Assembly: GCF_019090095.1 (NCBI RefSeq)
Contig: NZ_JAGQFP010000001.1
Span: 806,001-870,000 of the forward strand
Direction of reading: 5' to 3'
Length of the DNA stretch: 64,000 bases
Origin: Stutzerimonas stutzeri
GTDB lineage: Bacteria > Pseudomonadota > Gammaproteobacteria > Pseudomonadales > Pseudomonadaceae
The notes beneath the pieces were generated by a model. The model had not been told where the DNA came from, ran no database searches, and saw only the letters and a program-made list of their open reading frames with translations. This document shows positions 18,185-27,206 of this stretch, piece by piece. The position numbers were made by a program, and so were the translations under genes. Every line of letters begins with the position of its first letter. Positions within the stretch are counted from its first letter, which is position 1.

Positions 18185-20794
18185 GTGCTTGAAGCCTATC
18201 GCAAACACGTAGAAGAGCGTGCCGCCCAGGGCGTCGTGCCCCAGCCGCTGAACGCCGAGCAGACCGCAGGCCTGGTCGAACTTCTGAAGAATCCGCCAGC
18301 TGGCGAAGAACAATTTCTCCTCGATCTGATCACTAACCGCGTTCCGGCGGGCGTGGACGAAGCCGCCTATGTCAAGGCCGGCTTCCTGGCCGCCATCGCC
18401 AAGGGTGAAGCCTCCTCGCCGCTGATCAGCAAGCAACACGCCGTCGAGCTGCTGGGTACCATGCAAGGCGGTTACAACATCGTCACGCTGGTCGAACTGC
18501 TGGACGACCCGGAACTGTCCGATACCACGGCGCAGCAACTGAAGCACACCCTGCTGATGTTCGACGCCTTCCATGACGTCGCCGAGAAAGCCAAGGCTGG
18601 CAACGCCAATGCCAAGGCCGTTCTGCAATCCTGGGCCGAAGGCGAGTGGTTCAAGAACCGCGCCCCGGTCGCTGAAAAAGTGACCCTGACGGTCTTCAAG
18701 GTCGCTGGCGAAACCAACACCGACGACCTGTCCCCGGCGCCAGACGCCTGGTCCCGTCCGGACATCCCGCTGCATGCCCTGGCCATGCTGAAAATGGCTC
18801 GTGACGGCATCAACCCCGACGTCCCCGGTTCGGTTGGCCCGCTCAAGCAGATGGAAGAGCTGAAGACCAAGGGCTTCCCGGTTGCCTACGTTGGCGACGT
18901 GGTCGGTACCGGTTCTTCACGTAAATCCGCTACCAACTCGGTGCTGTGGTTCTTCGGTGACGACATCCCGAACGTCCCGAACAAGCGTGCCGGCGGCTTC
19001 TGCTTCGGTACCAAGATCGCGCCGATCTTCTACAACACCATGGAAGACGCTGGCGCCCTGCCGATCGAGTTCGATTGCTCGGATCTGGCCATGGGCGACG
19101 TGATCGACGTCTACCCGTACAAGGGCGAAGTCCGTCGCCACGGCAGCGATGAGCTGGTCACCACCTTCCAGCTGAAAACCGACGTTCTGCTCGACGAAGT
19201 ACGCGCCGGCGGCCGTATTCCGCTGATCATCGGTCGCGGCCTGACCGAAAAAGCACGTGCCGAGCTGGGCATGGGCCCGTCCGACCTGTTCAAGAAGCCG
19301 GAAGCGCCGGCCGAGAGCAACAAGGGCTACACCCTGGCCCAGAAGATGGTGGGTCGCGCCTGCGGTCTGCCGGAAGGCAAAGGCGTGCGTCCGGGCACCT
19401 ACTGCGAGCCGAAGATGACCACCGTCGGCTCCCAGGACACCACCGGCCCGATGACTCGCGACGAGCTGAAAGACCTGGCTTGCCTGGGCTTCTCTGCCGA
19501 CCTGGTCATGCAGTCGTTCTGCCACACCGCGGCTTATCCGAAGCCGATCGACGTCACTACCCATCACACCCTGCCGGACTTCATCATGACCCGCGGTGGT
19601 GTTTCCCTGCGTCCAGGTGACGGCATCATCCACAGCTGGCTGAACCGCATGCTGCTGCCGGACACTGTCGGTACCGGTGGTGACTCGCACACTCGCTTCC
19701 CGATGGGCATCTCCTTCCCGGCCGGTTCCGGCCTGGTTGCCTTCGCCGCTGCCACCGGCGTGATGCCGCTGGATATGCCGGAATCGGTACTGGTTCGCTT
19801 CAAGGGCAAGATGCAGCCTGGCATCACCCTGCGCGATCTGGTCCATGCGATCCCCTACTACGCCATCCAGAAGGGCCTGCTGACCGTCGAGAAGAAGGGC
19901 AAGAAGAACATCTTCTCCGGCCGCATCCTCGAGATCGAAGGCCTGAACGAGCTGACCGTAGAACAAGCGTTCGAGCTGTCCGACGCTTCCGCAGAGCGCT
20001 CCGCTGCCGGTTGCACCATCAAGCTGCCGGAAGCGGCTATTGCCGAGTACCTGCAGTCGAACATTACCCTGCTGCGCTGGATGATCAGCGAAGGCTACGG
20101 CGATGCGCGCACCCTCGAGCGCCGCGCTCAGGCGATGGAAGCGTGGCTGGCCAACCCGCAGCTGCTGGCTGCCGATGCCGACGCCGAGTACGCCGAAGTC
20201 ATCGAGATCGACCTGTCCGAAGTCACCGAGCCGGTACTTTGCGCGCCGAACGATCCGGACGACGCTCGCCTGCTGTCCAGCGTTCAGGGCGAGAAGATCG
20301 ACGAGGTCTTCATCGGTTCGTGCATGACCAACATCGGCCACTTCCGTGCCGCCGGTAAGCTGCTGGACAAGGTCGAAGGCTCGCTGCCGACCCGCCTGTG
20401 GCTGTCCCCGCCGACCAAGATGGACCAGCATCAGCTGACCGAGGAAGGCTACTACGGGATCTACGGCCGCGCTGGCGCGCGCCTGGAAATGCCGGGTTGC
20501 TCGCTGTGCATGGGTAACCAGGCCCGCGTGGAAACCGGTTCGACCGTGGTCTCCACCTCGACCCGTAACTTCCCCAACCGCCTGGGCGACGCGACCAACG
20601 TGTACCTGGCCTCCGCCGAACTGGCAGCGGTCGCTTCGATTCTTGGTCGCCTGCCGACCGTCGAGGAGTACATGGTCTACGCTGCCCAGATCGATACCAT
20701 GGCGGCGGATGTCTACCGCTACCTGAGCTTCGATCAGATCGCTGAGTTCCGCGAATCAGCGGCCAAGGCGAAAATCGATGTGGTTGCGGTCTGA
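18185..20794 (+). CDS. acnB: Aconitate hydratase B
   Basis: An 869-residue TCA-cycle enzyme converting citrate to isocitrate through a [4Fe-4S] cluster. It shows the AcnB-specific order with an N-terminal HEAT-like domain followed by the swivel domain. Cluster-region cysteines are seen in [11 protein letters not shown] and [11 protein letters not shown]. The start is GTG: translation [16 protein letters not shown] matches the AcnB N-terminus exactly, and GAGGG lies 9 bases upstream. Confidence 0.96.
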   Translation: MLEAYRKHVEERAAQGVVPQPLNAEQTAGLVELLKNPPAGEEQFLLDLITNRVPAGVDEAAYVKAGFLAAIAKGEASSPLISKQHAVELLGTMQGGYNIVTLVELLDDPELSDTTAQQLKHTLLMFDAFHDVAEKAKAGNANAKAVLQSWAEGEWFKNRAPVAEKVTLTVFKVAGETNTDDLSPAPDAWSRPDIPLHALAMLKMARDGINPDVPGSVGPLKQMEELKTKGFPVAYVGDVVGTGSSRKSATNSVLWFFGDDIPNVPNKRAGGFCFGTKIAPIFYNTMEDAGALPIEFDCSDLAMGDVIDVYPYKGEVRRHGSDELVTTFQLKTDVLLDEVRAGGRIPLIIGRGLTEKARAELGMGPSDLFKKPEAPAESNKGYTLAQKMVGRACGLPEGKGVRPGTYCEPKMTTVGSQDTTGPMTRDELKDLACLGFSADLVMQSFCHTAAYPKPIDVTTHHTLPDFIMTRGGVSLRPGDGIIHSWLNRMLLPDTVGTGGDSHTRFPMGISFPAGSGLVAFAAATGVMPLDMPESVLVRFKGKMQPGITLRDLVHAIPYYAIQKGLLTVEKKGKKNIFSGRILEIEGLNELTVEQAFELSDASAERSAAGCTIKLPEAAIAEYLQSNITLLRWMISEGYGDARTLERRAQAMEAWLANPQLLAADADAEYAEVIEIDLSEVTEPVLCAPNDPDDARLLSSVQGEKIDEVFIGSCMTNIGHFRAAGKLLDKVEGSLPTRLWLSPPTKMDQHQLTEEGYYGIYGRAGARLEMPGCSLCMGNQARVETGSTVVSTSTRNFPNRLGDATNVYLASAELAAVASILGRLPTVEEYMVYAAQIDTMAADVYRYLSFDQIAEFRESAAKAKIDVVAV

Positions 20795-20855
20795 TGTGCT
20801 GACCCCATCCGCCTCACGGACGGCTAACCCCGTCTGATGAGTGCAGACGATGGAA

Positions 20856-20889
20856 CAAACGCCCCGACTGGTTCGGGGCGTTTGCTTTT
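20856..20889 (+). terminator. Rho-independent terminator of acnB
   Basis: A perfect 12-base stem CAAACGCCCCGA, loop CTGGT, then CTTTTC. It is 62 bases after the acnB stop. Confidence 0.85.
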
Positions 20890-21128
20890 CTACGCGCCAA
20901 ACGGGGCCAACGACCCCCACCGCGACGCCGCGTCCAGTGAGCGCGATCTGCTTCTTCCGGTAGCGGGCCGTCGCAGCCTGTAGTGCCACCGGCAAAGCCG
21001 TTCGGGAGGCCTTGGCCAACTTGACCGGCCACCCTACTCGTTCGCCGGACCCGTTCGCGCGGGAACGGGGCCAGAGGCGGGCTGGAATAGCCTGCCCTTC
21101 ACCAGACCATGCAGCCCGCACGCGCCTA
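20890..21128. other. Intergenic region without recognised gene
   Basis: Between the acnB terminator and the small Cys-containing gene I see no convincing ORF or RNA gene. A long minus-strand frame across this stretch runs through the terminator and into acnB and has a composition typical of chance frames. Confidence 0.5.
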
Positions 21129-21455
21129 TTAGATGAATGTCTGCCGGGCACAGCCTCGGGGAAGCCGGTTTCGCCCTGGCAGCTGCTCCAGGCGTTGCCG
21201 CCATTCCGCGCGGACTGCACCCTTCGATGGCGCCTGGGCGGTTGCAACCGTGACTCGCTCAGCCTTCGCCATTTTTGCCGCCGCTCTCAGTTCCGCAAGG
21301 GTCGGTGTCTTGCGCACCGGTTCGTCGGCCTTCTTTTCAACAGAGCGAAGGCAGAGTTTGCACGATACCTCGGCCGCATCTTCGGAGCGATTCAGGCTCG
21401 AACCAACGCGCCCACACGCGATATTCCCTTGGGCCACGGAGTAATGAATGACCAA
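21129..21455 (-). CDS. Small Cys/His-containing hypothetical protein
   Basis: A 108-residue protein I cannot name. The N-terminal part is conserved-looking: HYSVAQGNIACGR, then CKLC 18-21 residues later, giving His4, Cys13, Cys31 and Cys34 as possible metal ligands. The C-terminal half is basic (R/K-rich). The start is TTG, decided by a strong GAGGAG 8 bases upstream. The reading frame and ribosome-binding site make it likely real. Confidence 0.65.
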   Translation of the reverse strand: MVIHYSVAQGNIACGRVGSSLNRSEDAAEVSCKLCLRSVEKKADEPVRKTPTLAELRAAAKMAKAERVTVATAQAPSKGAVRAEWRQRLEQLPGRNRLPRGCARQTFI

Positions 21456-22009
21456 CGTGTTGTCTCCTCAGTTTTTGGGGCGCGGGATTCTACATGGTTG
21501 GGGATGGAAAATGGGGCAAGCCTCGCGCTGAGCGTTTGAGGCCTGGGCTGAACATGCGACACGACCAGCGATCTGGCTTGTCGGAAGCACGGCTATCCGC
21601 AGGTGTTGGGAAAGGTAGCGGCAAATATGCCGTATAAGGTGCTTGACCGGACATTCTTATGCACATTACGACCCAGCTAATGCCCCTGTCCTTCGGGCCT
21701 TTGGCTCCATGCCGTCGCGCAAGTCTAATACCTTGATTGCTAAAGACTTTTCGAACTGAGCAAAAACTCGGCGATCTGTGGCTACGCCCCGCCTGGCGAG
21801 CGCTCGCGACGATCATCCAGATTCTGCTCACACCTTTATCCACAGGATTTGTGGATAAAGGGCAGTTCTACGACAGCCTTGGCGGCTCCTCGCAGCGGCA
21901 TGCTTCAGGCCATTCGCATCGCTGGCAGGCCGCCCGCCGTTGTGATCTCCCCACGTGGAGAGCACGGCGCATCGACGAAAAGAAAAAAGGAGCCGTTATA
22001 AAAGCGAAA
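21456..22009. other. 550-base intergenic region
   Basis: No convincing gene is seen. It holds the palindromic pair of DnaA-box sequences at 21834-21860, and an A-rich stretch (GAAAAGAAAAAAGG) near 21975. A 117-codon minus-strand frame here has no ribosome-binding site or recognisable content. Confidence 0.5.
21834..21860. promoter_or_regulatory. Inverted pair of consensus DnaA boxes
   Basis: TTATCCACA (21836-21844) and TGTGGATAA (21850-21858) are both perfect consensus DnaA boxes. They are in opposite orientation with a 5-base spacer, and the inverted repeat extends to 11 perfect bases per arm. The lack of dnaA, dnaN or further boxes argues against the origin itself. Confidence 0.6.
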
Positions 22010-22029
22010 GCGGAGCGATAACGCTCCGC
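22010..22029 (-). terminator. Terminator of the MFS gene
   Basis: GCGGAGCG-TTAT-CGCTCCGC on the minus strand, followed by TTTCGCTTTTATAAC. It starts 32 bases after the MFS stop. Confidence 0.7.
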
Positions 22030-22061
22030 CTCCATATCCGCCCCGCTCACCACGATCGCGA

Positions 22062-23273
22062 TCAACGTCTTGCCACCGGCATCAATCGAATACCCAGCGC
22101 GCCGATCGACGCGACGGTTGCCAGCACCACCACCCCACTCCAGCCCCACTGACCCAGCGCCAGGCTTCCCAATCCGGCGCCGGTCGCCATGCCGATGAAC
22201 ACGCCAGTGAACAGCAGCGCGTTCAGCCGGCTGCGGGCCGGTGGGTCAATGCCGTAGACAATCGCCTGGTGCGCAACCAGGGTTGCCTGGATACCAAAGT
22301 CGAACCCGACCGCGGCAACCGCGATCAACCCCAACTGTGCTTCGACCGGCACCACCGCAACCAGCCCCAGCGCGGCGAAGGAGGCGGCAGTCAATGCCGC
22401 CCCCAGCCAGGTCACCCGCGCCGGGCCATGTCGATCAGCCATGCGACCAGCCAGCGGCGCCGCCAGCGCACCCGCAGCCCCCGCCAGGCCAAACGCGCCA
22501 GCGGCGGTACTGCCCAGGCCGAAACGGGTGTGCAGCATCACCGCGAGCGTCGACCAGAAGGCACTAAACGCGATAGACAGCAGCCCCTGGGCCAAGGCTG
22601 CACGACGCAACGCCGGATACTGCGTCCAGAGTTTCACCATCGACCCGACCAGCTCGCGATACCCCAGGGATGTGGTCGCCGCAAACCGCGGAAGCCCGCG
22701 CCAGACGCTGGCGGCGACCAGAGCGACCGATACAGCCGCGACGCCGTACACCACCCGCCAACCGAATTGATCGGCTATCACCCCGCTCAATACGCGCGAC
22801 AGAAGGATGCCCAGCAGCAGCCCGGTCATGACGGTGCCCACAGCGGCTCCACGTTGCGCGTCCGGCGCCAGTGTCGCGGCAGCCGGCACGATGTCCTGAG
22901 CCATCGTGGCCGCGACGCCAATCGCCAGGCTGGCGGCGAGCAAGGTGCCGACACCGGGCGCGACACTGCTGAGCAGCAAGGCAAGGGTGAGCACCAAGGC
23001 CTTGGCCAGAATGATTCTCCGGCGATCGTAGCGATCCCCCAGCGGCGCCAGGAACATGATCCCCAGGGCGTAGCCGAGCTGAGTCAGCATCGGGATCATG
23101 CCGACCGTGCGCTCGTCGGCCTGGATGTCTTGCGCCAGAACACCGAGTATCGGCTGGCCGTAATACAGCGTCGCCACGCTGAGCCCGGCACCCGTGGCCA
23201 GCAACAGAACGAGGCCGTTCGAAAGCGCAGCCCCTCCTCCATCGAACACAGCAGATTTCTGAGCAGCGGTCAT
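22062..23273 (-). CDS. MFS transporter (drug/solute efflux type)
   Basis: A 403-residue inner-membrane protein with 12 predicted transmembrane segments. The major-facilitator loop motif reads GDRYDRRRI between helices 2 and 3, and again as GRMADRHGPARV in the second half. It is divergent from a LysR-type regulator with a shared 97-base intergenic region, so that regulator probably controls it. Substrate is unknown; the arrangement resembles YnfM/arabinose-efflux-like exporters. Confidence 0.8.
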   Translation of the reverse strand: MTAAQKSAVFDGGGAALSNGLVLLLATGAGLSVATLYYGQPILGVLAQDIQADERTVGMIPMLTQLGYALGIMFLAPLGDRYDRRRIILAKALVLTLALLLSSVAPGVGTLLAASLAIGVAATMAQDIVPAAATLAPDAQRGAAVGTVMTGLLLGILLSRVLSGVIADQFGWRVVYGVAAVSVALVAASVWRGLPRFAATTSLGYRELVGSMVKLWTQYPALRRAALAQGLLSIAFSAFWSTLAVMLHTRFGLGSTAAGAFGLAGAAGALAAPLAGRMADRHGPARVTWLGAALTAASFAALGLVAVVPVEAQLGLIAVAAVGFDFGIQATLVAHQAIVYGIDPPARSRLNALLFTGVFIGMATGAGLGSLALGQWGWSGVVVLATVASIGALGIRLMPVARR

Positions 23274-23279
23274 TGCGAA

Positions 23280-23305
23280 GATTCCATGTAAGTTACGGTG
23301 GAATC
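23280..23305. promoter_or_regulatory. Candidate LysR-type operator between MFS and LysR genes
   Basis: A perfect 7-base inverted repeat GATTCCA, 12 bases, TGGAATC. It includes the T-N(11-14)-A type spacing favoured by LysR regulators and lies immediately before the MFS start codon. Confidence 0.45.
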
Positions 23306-23370
23306 ATTCTGTTCTCGCATAGCGGCTGCCTGTAGTAGGCTGAAAAGCAAATCTGTAATACGCGACATGC

Positions 23371-24327
23371 ATGAACGAGCTGCTAGTACCCGGCCTGGAT
23401 CGCATCGAACTGCTGCGAACGTTCGTTCGCATAGTCGATGCCGGCAGCCTGTCGGCCGCTGCCGCGCAACTGAACACCAGCCAACCTACGGTCAGCCGCA
23501 GGCTCCAGGCCTTGGAGCGGTCGCTTGGGCTGCAACTGATCAACCGCTCCACACATCGCATGCAACTCACCGGTGACGGCGAGCGCTGCTACGCCTACGC
23601 CCAGGATGTATTGCAGCGCTGGGCAGAGATGGAAGCCGAGCTGCTGGGAGCGCGTGACGATCCGCGCGGCAAGCTGTGTGTCCAGGTGCCGCACGCGTTT
23701 GGTCAGGACCAGCTGATTTCGCCGCTTGGCGAATACCTGCGGCAGTATCCAAACGTGAGCGTCGAGTGGGTGCTGCATGACCGCAGGCCCGATTTCACCG
23801 CCGAGGGGATCGACTGTGCAATCCAGGTGGGCAACGTAGACGACCCTTCGGTGGTGGCCATCCGCCTCGGTGAAGTACCCAGGATCGTCGTTGCTGCACC
23901 GGCACTCCTGGGCAGCGACGCCGCCCCGGCATCAACCGAAGACCTGCAACGACTACCCTGGTTGGCGCTGCGGACCTACTACACCGATGAGGTCGTGCTG
24001 ACCTGTCTGGCCGATCAGCGCACCCATCGTTTTTCGATCCACCCACGGATGAGTACCGATAGTCTGTACGCCTTGCGCAGTGCAGCGCTGGCAGGACTGG
24101 GGGCTTGCGTCAGCTCGGCCTGGGTGGTTGCGCGAGACATTGCCGAAGGGCGCCTGGTCCAATTGATACCGCAATGGCAGGCCGCGCCGTTGCCCGTCTA
24201 CCTGATTTATCCCCACGCGCGCAGCTATCCCGCCAAGCTACGCTTGTTTTCCGAGCTGATACGCAAACGCATGCCGAACCTCGTCGGCCTGTCGAACACA
24301 GGGTCAGTCGGCACTGGCGACAGGTAG
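23371..24327 (+). CDS. LysR family transcriptional regulator
   Basis: A 318-residue LTTR. The winged helix-turn-helix spans about residues 10-70 (AGSLSAAAAQLNTSQPTVSRRLQ), shown here within the conserved family pattern, and is followed by a LysR substrate-binding domain (about 95-300). It is divergent from the MFS transporter it probably regulates. No clear Shine-Dalgarno precedes the ATG, so the true start could be slightly downstream. Confidence 0.85.
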   Translation: MNELLVPGLDRIELLRTFVRIVDAGSLSAAAAQLNTSQPTVSRRLQALERSLGLQLINRSTHRMQLTGDGERCYAYAQDVLQRWAEMEAELLGARDDPRGKLCVQVPHAFGQDQLISPLGEYLRQYPNVSVEWVLHDRRPDFTAEGIDCAIQVGNVDDPSVVAIRLGEVPRIVVAAPALLGSDAAPASTEDLQRLPWLALRTYYTDEVVLTCLADQRTHRFSIHPRMSTDSLYALRSAALAGLGACVSSAWVVARDIAEGRLVQLIPQWQAAPLPVYLIYPHARSYPAKLRLFSELIRKRMPNLVGLSNTGSVGTGDR

Positions 24328-24564
24328 AAGCCACGCAACACACGTTATCGTCGCGTCGCCGGCGATTCGCTGCCCTCATGCCGAGCGCCGATGCGCTCGC
24401 CCAGACGCACTCGGGCACCGCATGACGGCGCCCCGAGCTAGCGGAAACACCAGCAGTGCGCCGGACCCGCGCGGGCCGACACCTGCGTCCGCCGATCGAC
24501 GCGTTTGGTCACAGGTAGCCTTCATCGTCGAAGTCACTAGGGATTCGCTCCCATCCTCCGTACA
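24328..24564. other. Intergenic region, probably degraded
   Basis: No gene or RNA is recognised between lysR and the integrase remnant. It may hold eroded upstream parts of the integrase, but I could not find a frame that aligns. Confidence 0.4.
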
Positions 24565-24765
24565 ATGCGTGCCTCACAACACGCAACCACACGCTTGATG
24601 GCTGGGATGACCCCTGCCTTCATCGCCAAACAACTCGGCCATTCGATTCAGATCCTACTGGCTCGCTATGGCCGCTGGATCGATGGCGAAGGTGACTGGG
24701 CAGAGATGAGCAGATTGCGATTTGCCCCAAAAAAACGCCCCAAACCGAAACCTAACACTCTGTAA
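24565..24765 (+). pseudogene. Remnant of a phage-type tyrosine recombinase (integrase C-terminus)
   Basis: A 66-residue frame whose core (LMAGMTPAFIAKQLGHS followed by LLARYGRWI) matches the end of the catalytic domain of tyrosine integrases, including the box II His (GH) and the nucleophilic Tyr of the RYGRW segment. The N-terminal domains and the first catalytic Arg are missing, and the HxxR box is eroded to RASQH. It is a broken gene, the trace of a former genomic island or prophage edge between lysR and the ABC-F gene. Confidence 0.75.
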
Positions 24766-24783
24766 CCCGCGAGAATACTGGCT

Positions 24784-26370
24784 TTGATCTCCACCGCTAA
24801 CATCACCATGCAGTTCGGCGCCAAGCCGCTGTTCGAAAACGTTTCCGTGAAATTCGGCAACGGCAATCGCTACGGCCTGATCGGCGCGAACGGTTGTGGC
24901 AAGTCGACCTTCATGAAAATCCTCGGCGGCGATCTGGAGCCGTCGGCCGGTCAGGTCATGCTCGAGCCCAACGTGCGCCTGGGTAAGCTGCGCCAGGATC
25001 AGTTCGCCTACGAAGACTTCAACGTCATCGACACGGTGATCATGGGTCATGAAGAGCTGTGGAAGGTCAAGGCCGAGCGCGAGCGCATCTACTCGCTGCC
25101 GGAAATGAGCGAAGAAGATGGCATGGCCGTGGCGGAGCTGGAAACCGAGTTCGCCGAGATGGATGGCTACACCGCAGAGTCCCGTGCCGGCGAGCTGCTG
25201 CTCGGCCTGGGCATTCCGCTGGAGCAGCACTTCGGGCCGATGAGCGAGGTGGCGCCGGGCTGGAAGCTGCGCGTGCTGTTGGCACAGGCGCTGTTCTCCG
25301 ATCCGGAAGTGCTACTGCTCGACGAGCCGACCAACCACCTGGATATCAACACTATCCGCTGGCTGGAAAACATCCTCACGGCGCGCAACAGCACCATGAT
25401 CATCATCTCCCACGACCGGCACTTCCTGAACAGCGTGTGCACGCACATGGCGGATCTGGACTATGGCGAGCTGCGCCTGTTCCCCGGCAACTACGACGAA
25501 TACATGACCGCGGCGACCCAGTCCCGCGAGCAGCTGCTGGCCGACAACGCGAAGAAAAAGGCGCAGATTGCCGAACTGCAGACCTTCGTCAGCCGTTTCT
25601 CGGCCAACGCCTCGAAGGCCAAGCAGGCAACCTCGCGCGCCAAGCAGATCGACAAGATCCAGCTGGCCGAGGTCAAGCCGTCCAGCCGCGTCAGCCCGTT
25701 CATCCGCTTCGAGCAGACCAAGAAGCTGCATCGCCAGGCGGTCACCGTGGAGAACGTTGCCAAGGGCTTCGACGGCAAGACGCTGTTCAAGAACTTCAGC
25801 TTTACGATTGAGGCTGGCGAGCGCGTCGCCATCATCGGCCCCAACGGCATCGGTAAAACCACCTTGCTTCGCACACTGGTTGGCGAGATGCAGCCCGACG
25901 CCGGCTCGGTGAAATGGACCGAGAGCGCCGAGCTCGGCTACTACGCCCAGGACCATGCCGACGACTTCGAGGACGACGTCACCCTGTTCGACTGGATGAG
26001 TCAGTGGACCCAGGGCGGCGAGCAACTCGTGCGCGGCACACTTGGCCGCATGCTGTTCTCCAACGACGAAATCCTGAAATCGGTCCGCGTGATTTCCGGT
26101 GGTGAGCAAGGCCGCATGTTGTTCGGCAAACTGATTCTGAAAAAGCCCAACGTGCTGGTCATGGACGAACCCACCAACCACCTGGACATGGAATCGATCG
26201 AGGCGCTGAACCTGGCGCTGGAAAACTATCCGGGCACGCTGATCTTCGTCAGCCATGACCGCGAGTTCGTCGGCTCGCTGGCGACCCGCATCATCGAGCT
26301 GTCCGATTCGGGCGTCACCGACTTCAGCGGCACCTACGACGATTACCTGCGCAGCCTCGGCGTGATCTGA
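24784..26370 (+). CDS. ybiT: ABC-F family ATPase, YbiT type
   Basis: A 528-residue soluble protein with two ABC domains and no membrane part. Walker A motifs are GANGCGKST (near 38) and GPNGIGKTT (near 358), Walker B motifs [11 protein letters not shown] and [10 protein letters not shown], with the linker between. ABC-F proteins act on the ribosome; YbiT is a poorly characterised member. The start codon is [15 protein letters not shown] aligns with the E. coli YbiT N-terminus. Confidence 0.9.
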   Translation: MISTANITMQFGAKPLFENVSVKFGNGNRYGLIGANGCGKSTFMKILGGDLEPSAGQVMLEPNVRLGKLRQDQFAYEDFNVIDTVIMGHEELWKVKAERERIYSLPEMSEEDGMAVAELETEFAEMDGYTAESRAGELLLGLGIPLEQHFGPMSEVAPGWKLRVLLAQALFSDPEVLLLDEPTNHLDINTIRWLENILTARNSTMIIISHDRHFLNSVCTHMADLDYGELRLFPGNYDEYMTAATQSREQLLADNAKKKAQIAELQTFVSRFSANASKAKQATSRAKQIDKIQLAEVKPSSRVSPFIRFEQTKKLHRQAVTVENVAKGFDGKTLFKNFSFTIEAGERVAIIGPNGIGKTTLLRTLVGEMQPDAGSVKWTESAELGYYAQDHADDFEDDVTLFDWMSQWTQGGEQLVRGTLGRMLFSNDEILKSVRVISGGEQGRMLFGKLILKKPNVLVMDEPTNHLDMESIEALNLALENYPGTLIFVSHDREFVGSLATRIIELSDSGVTDFSGTYDDYLRSLGVI

Positions 26371-26386
26371 GCCCGCAGACTTCACC

Positions 26387-26410
26387 AACGCCCCGCTCGC
26401 TCGGGGCGTT
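26387..26410 (+). terminator. Terminator of the ABC-F gene
   Basis: AACGCCCCG-CTCGCT-CGGGGCGTT followed by TGTGTCTCT. It lies 17 bases after the stop. Confidence 0.7.
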
Positions 26411-26442
26411 TGTGTCTCTGCGATACCCCGCTTTCGTGCGAT

Positions 26443-27141
26443 TCACCCTTGCAGCAGCTGCCGCAGGCGTTGAAGGTACAGGTAGTCCAGCCAGACCGCC
26501 TGATGCGTCATGACGATCAACCAGAACACAAACTGAAACGGCAGCTTGCGCGTCTTGTGCCGCAATACCTGCTGAGCGATCAAGGCGCCGGGCCAGCCGC
26601 CGAGCAGCTCGATCAGATGCAGGTTCGCCTCCGGAATACGCCAGCCATTACCTAGTGCGCGGCGCTTGTCGTGCAGATAGGCGCCGAAGGCCAGGACGCT
26701 CGCCAGCAAGTAAGCGAGCAGCGGCCAGTGGCTCCCCTGCTCGGCCAGGCGCGTAAGCCCCGCCGCAGGCAGCAGGCAAAGCAGGACGAACCCCAAAGCC
26801 TTTCCGGTGAGCCGCCGCGGTCGCATGCCCGACTGCGGCCGGTTGCGCTTGGCAGCCTTGGGCGCGAGTGCGGGTTTGCGCGCGGTTGCTTGGGCCTTGG
26901 GCTTGCGCCGGATCGCCGGATCGTCGAGTGACAACCCCGCAGCCAGGCGGATGTGCGTAGCCCGCACGCGCCCCTCCTTATCGACCTCGCAGAGATACAT
27001 CACCTGGTCACCCAGCATGGGTCGGCGTGCTCCGCGCATCGCCGAGATATGCGCGAAGACGTCGTCACCGCCCAGTTCCGGCCGGATGAAGCCGAAGCCT
27101 TTCTGATCGTTCCAGCTTTTCAGCTGACCACGTAGTTCCAT
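26443..27141 (-). CDS. Cold-shock domain / DUF1294 fusion membrane protein
   Basis: A 232-residue protein. Residues 1-70 form a cold-shock domain (GQLKSWNDQKGFGFI, with the RNP-type KGFGFI, and VFAHISAM). A basic linker follows (about 75-115), then a C-terminal DUF1294 domain with about three transmembrane segments (from residue 120; includes FGAYLHDKRRA and ELLGGWPGALIAQ). The ATG is placed where the cold-shock fold begins; an in-frame TTG 18 bases upstream lacks a ribosome-binding site. The fusion suggests a nucleic-acid-binding domain tethered to the inner membrane. Confidence 0.85.
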   Translation of the reverse strand: MELRGQLKSWNDQKGFGFIRPELGGDDVFAHISAMRGARRPMLGDQVMYLCEVDKEGRVRATHIRLAAGLSLDDPAIRRKPKAQATARKPALAPKAAKRNRPQSGMRPRRLTGKALGFVLLCLLPAAGLTRLAEQGSHWPLLAYLLASVLAFGAYLHDKRRALGNGWRIPEANLHLIELLGGWPGALIAQQVLRHKTRKLPFQFVFWLIVMTHQAVWLDYLYLQRLRQLLQG

Positions 27142-27206
27142 GACGGCGGGTCCCGGCAAAGCCGGCGATTCTAATGGCTAACGCCGCCTGCGACGAGGCG
27201 CACCGC

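Noticed and set aside
18917-20431. 504-codon frame antisense to acnB
   Set aside because: Same reason: a shadow of acnB codons with no family features.
20756-21247. 163-codon minus-strand frame across the acnB end and terminator
   Set aside because: It runs through the acnB terminator and the start of the Cys-rich gene and has no recognisable content.
21834-21860. Possible origin of replication at the DnaA-box palindrome
   Set aside because: Only two boxes, no dnaA/dnaN/rpmH neighbourhood and no AT-rich unwinding region.
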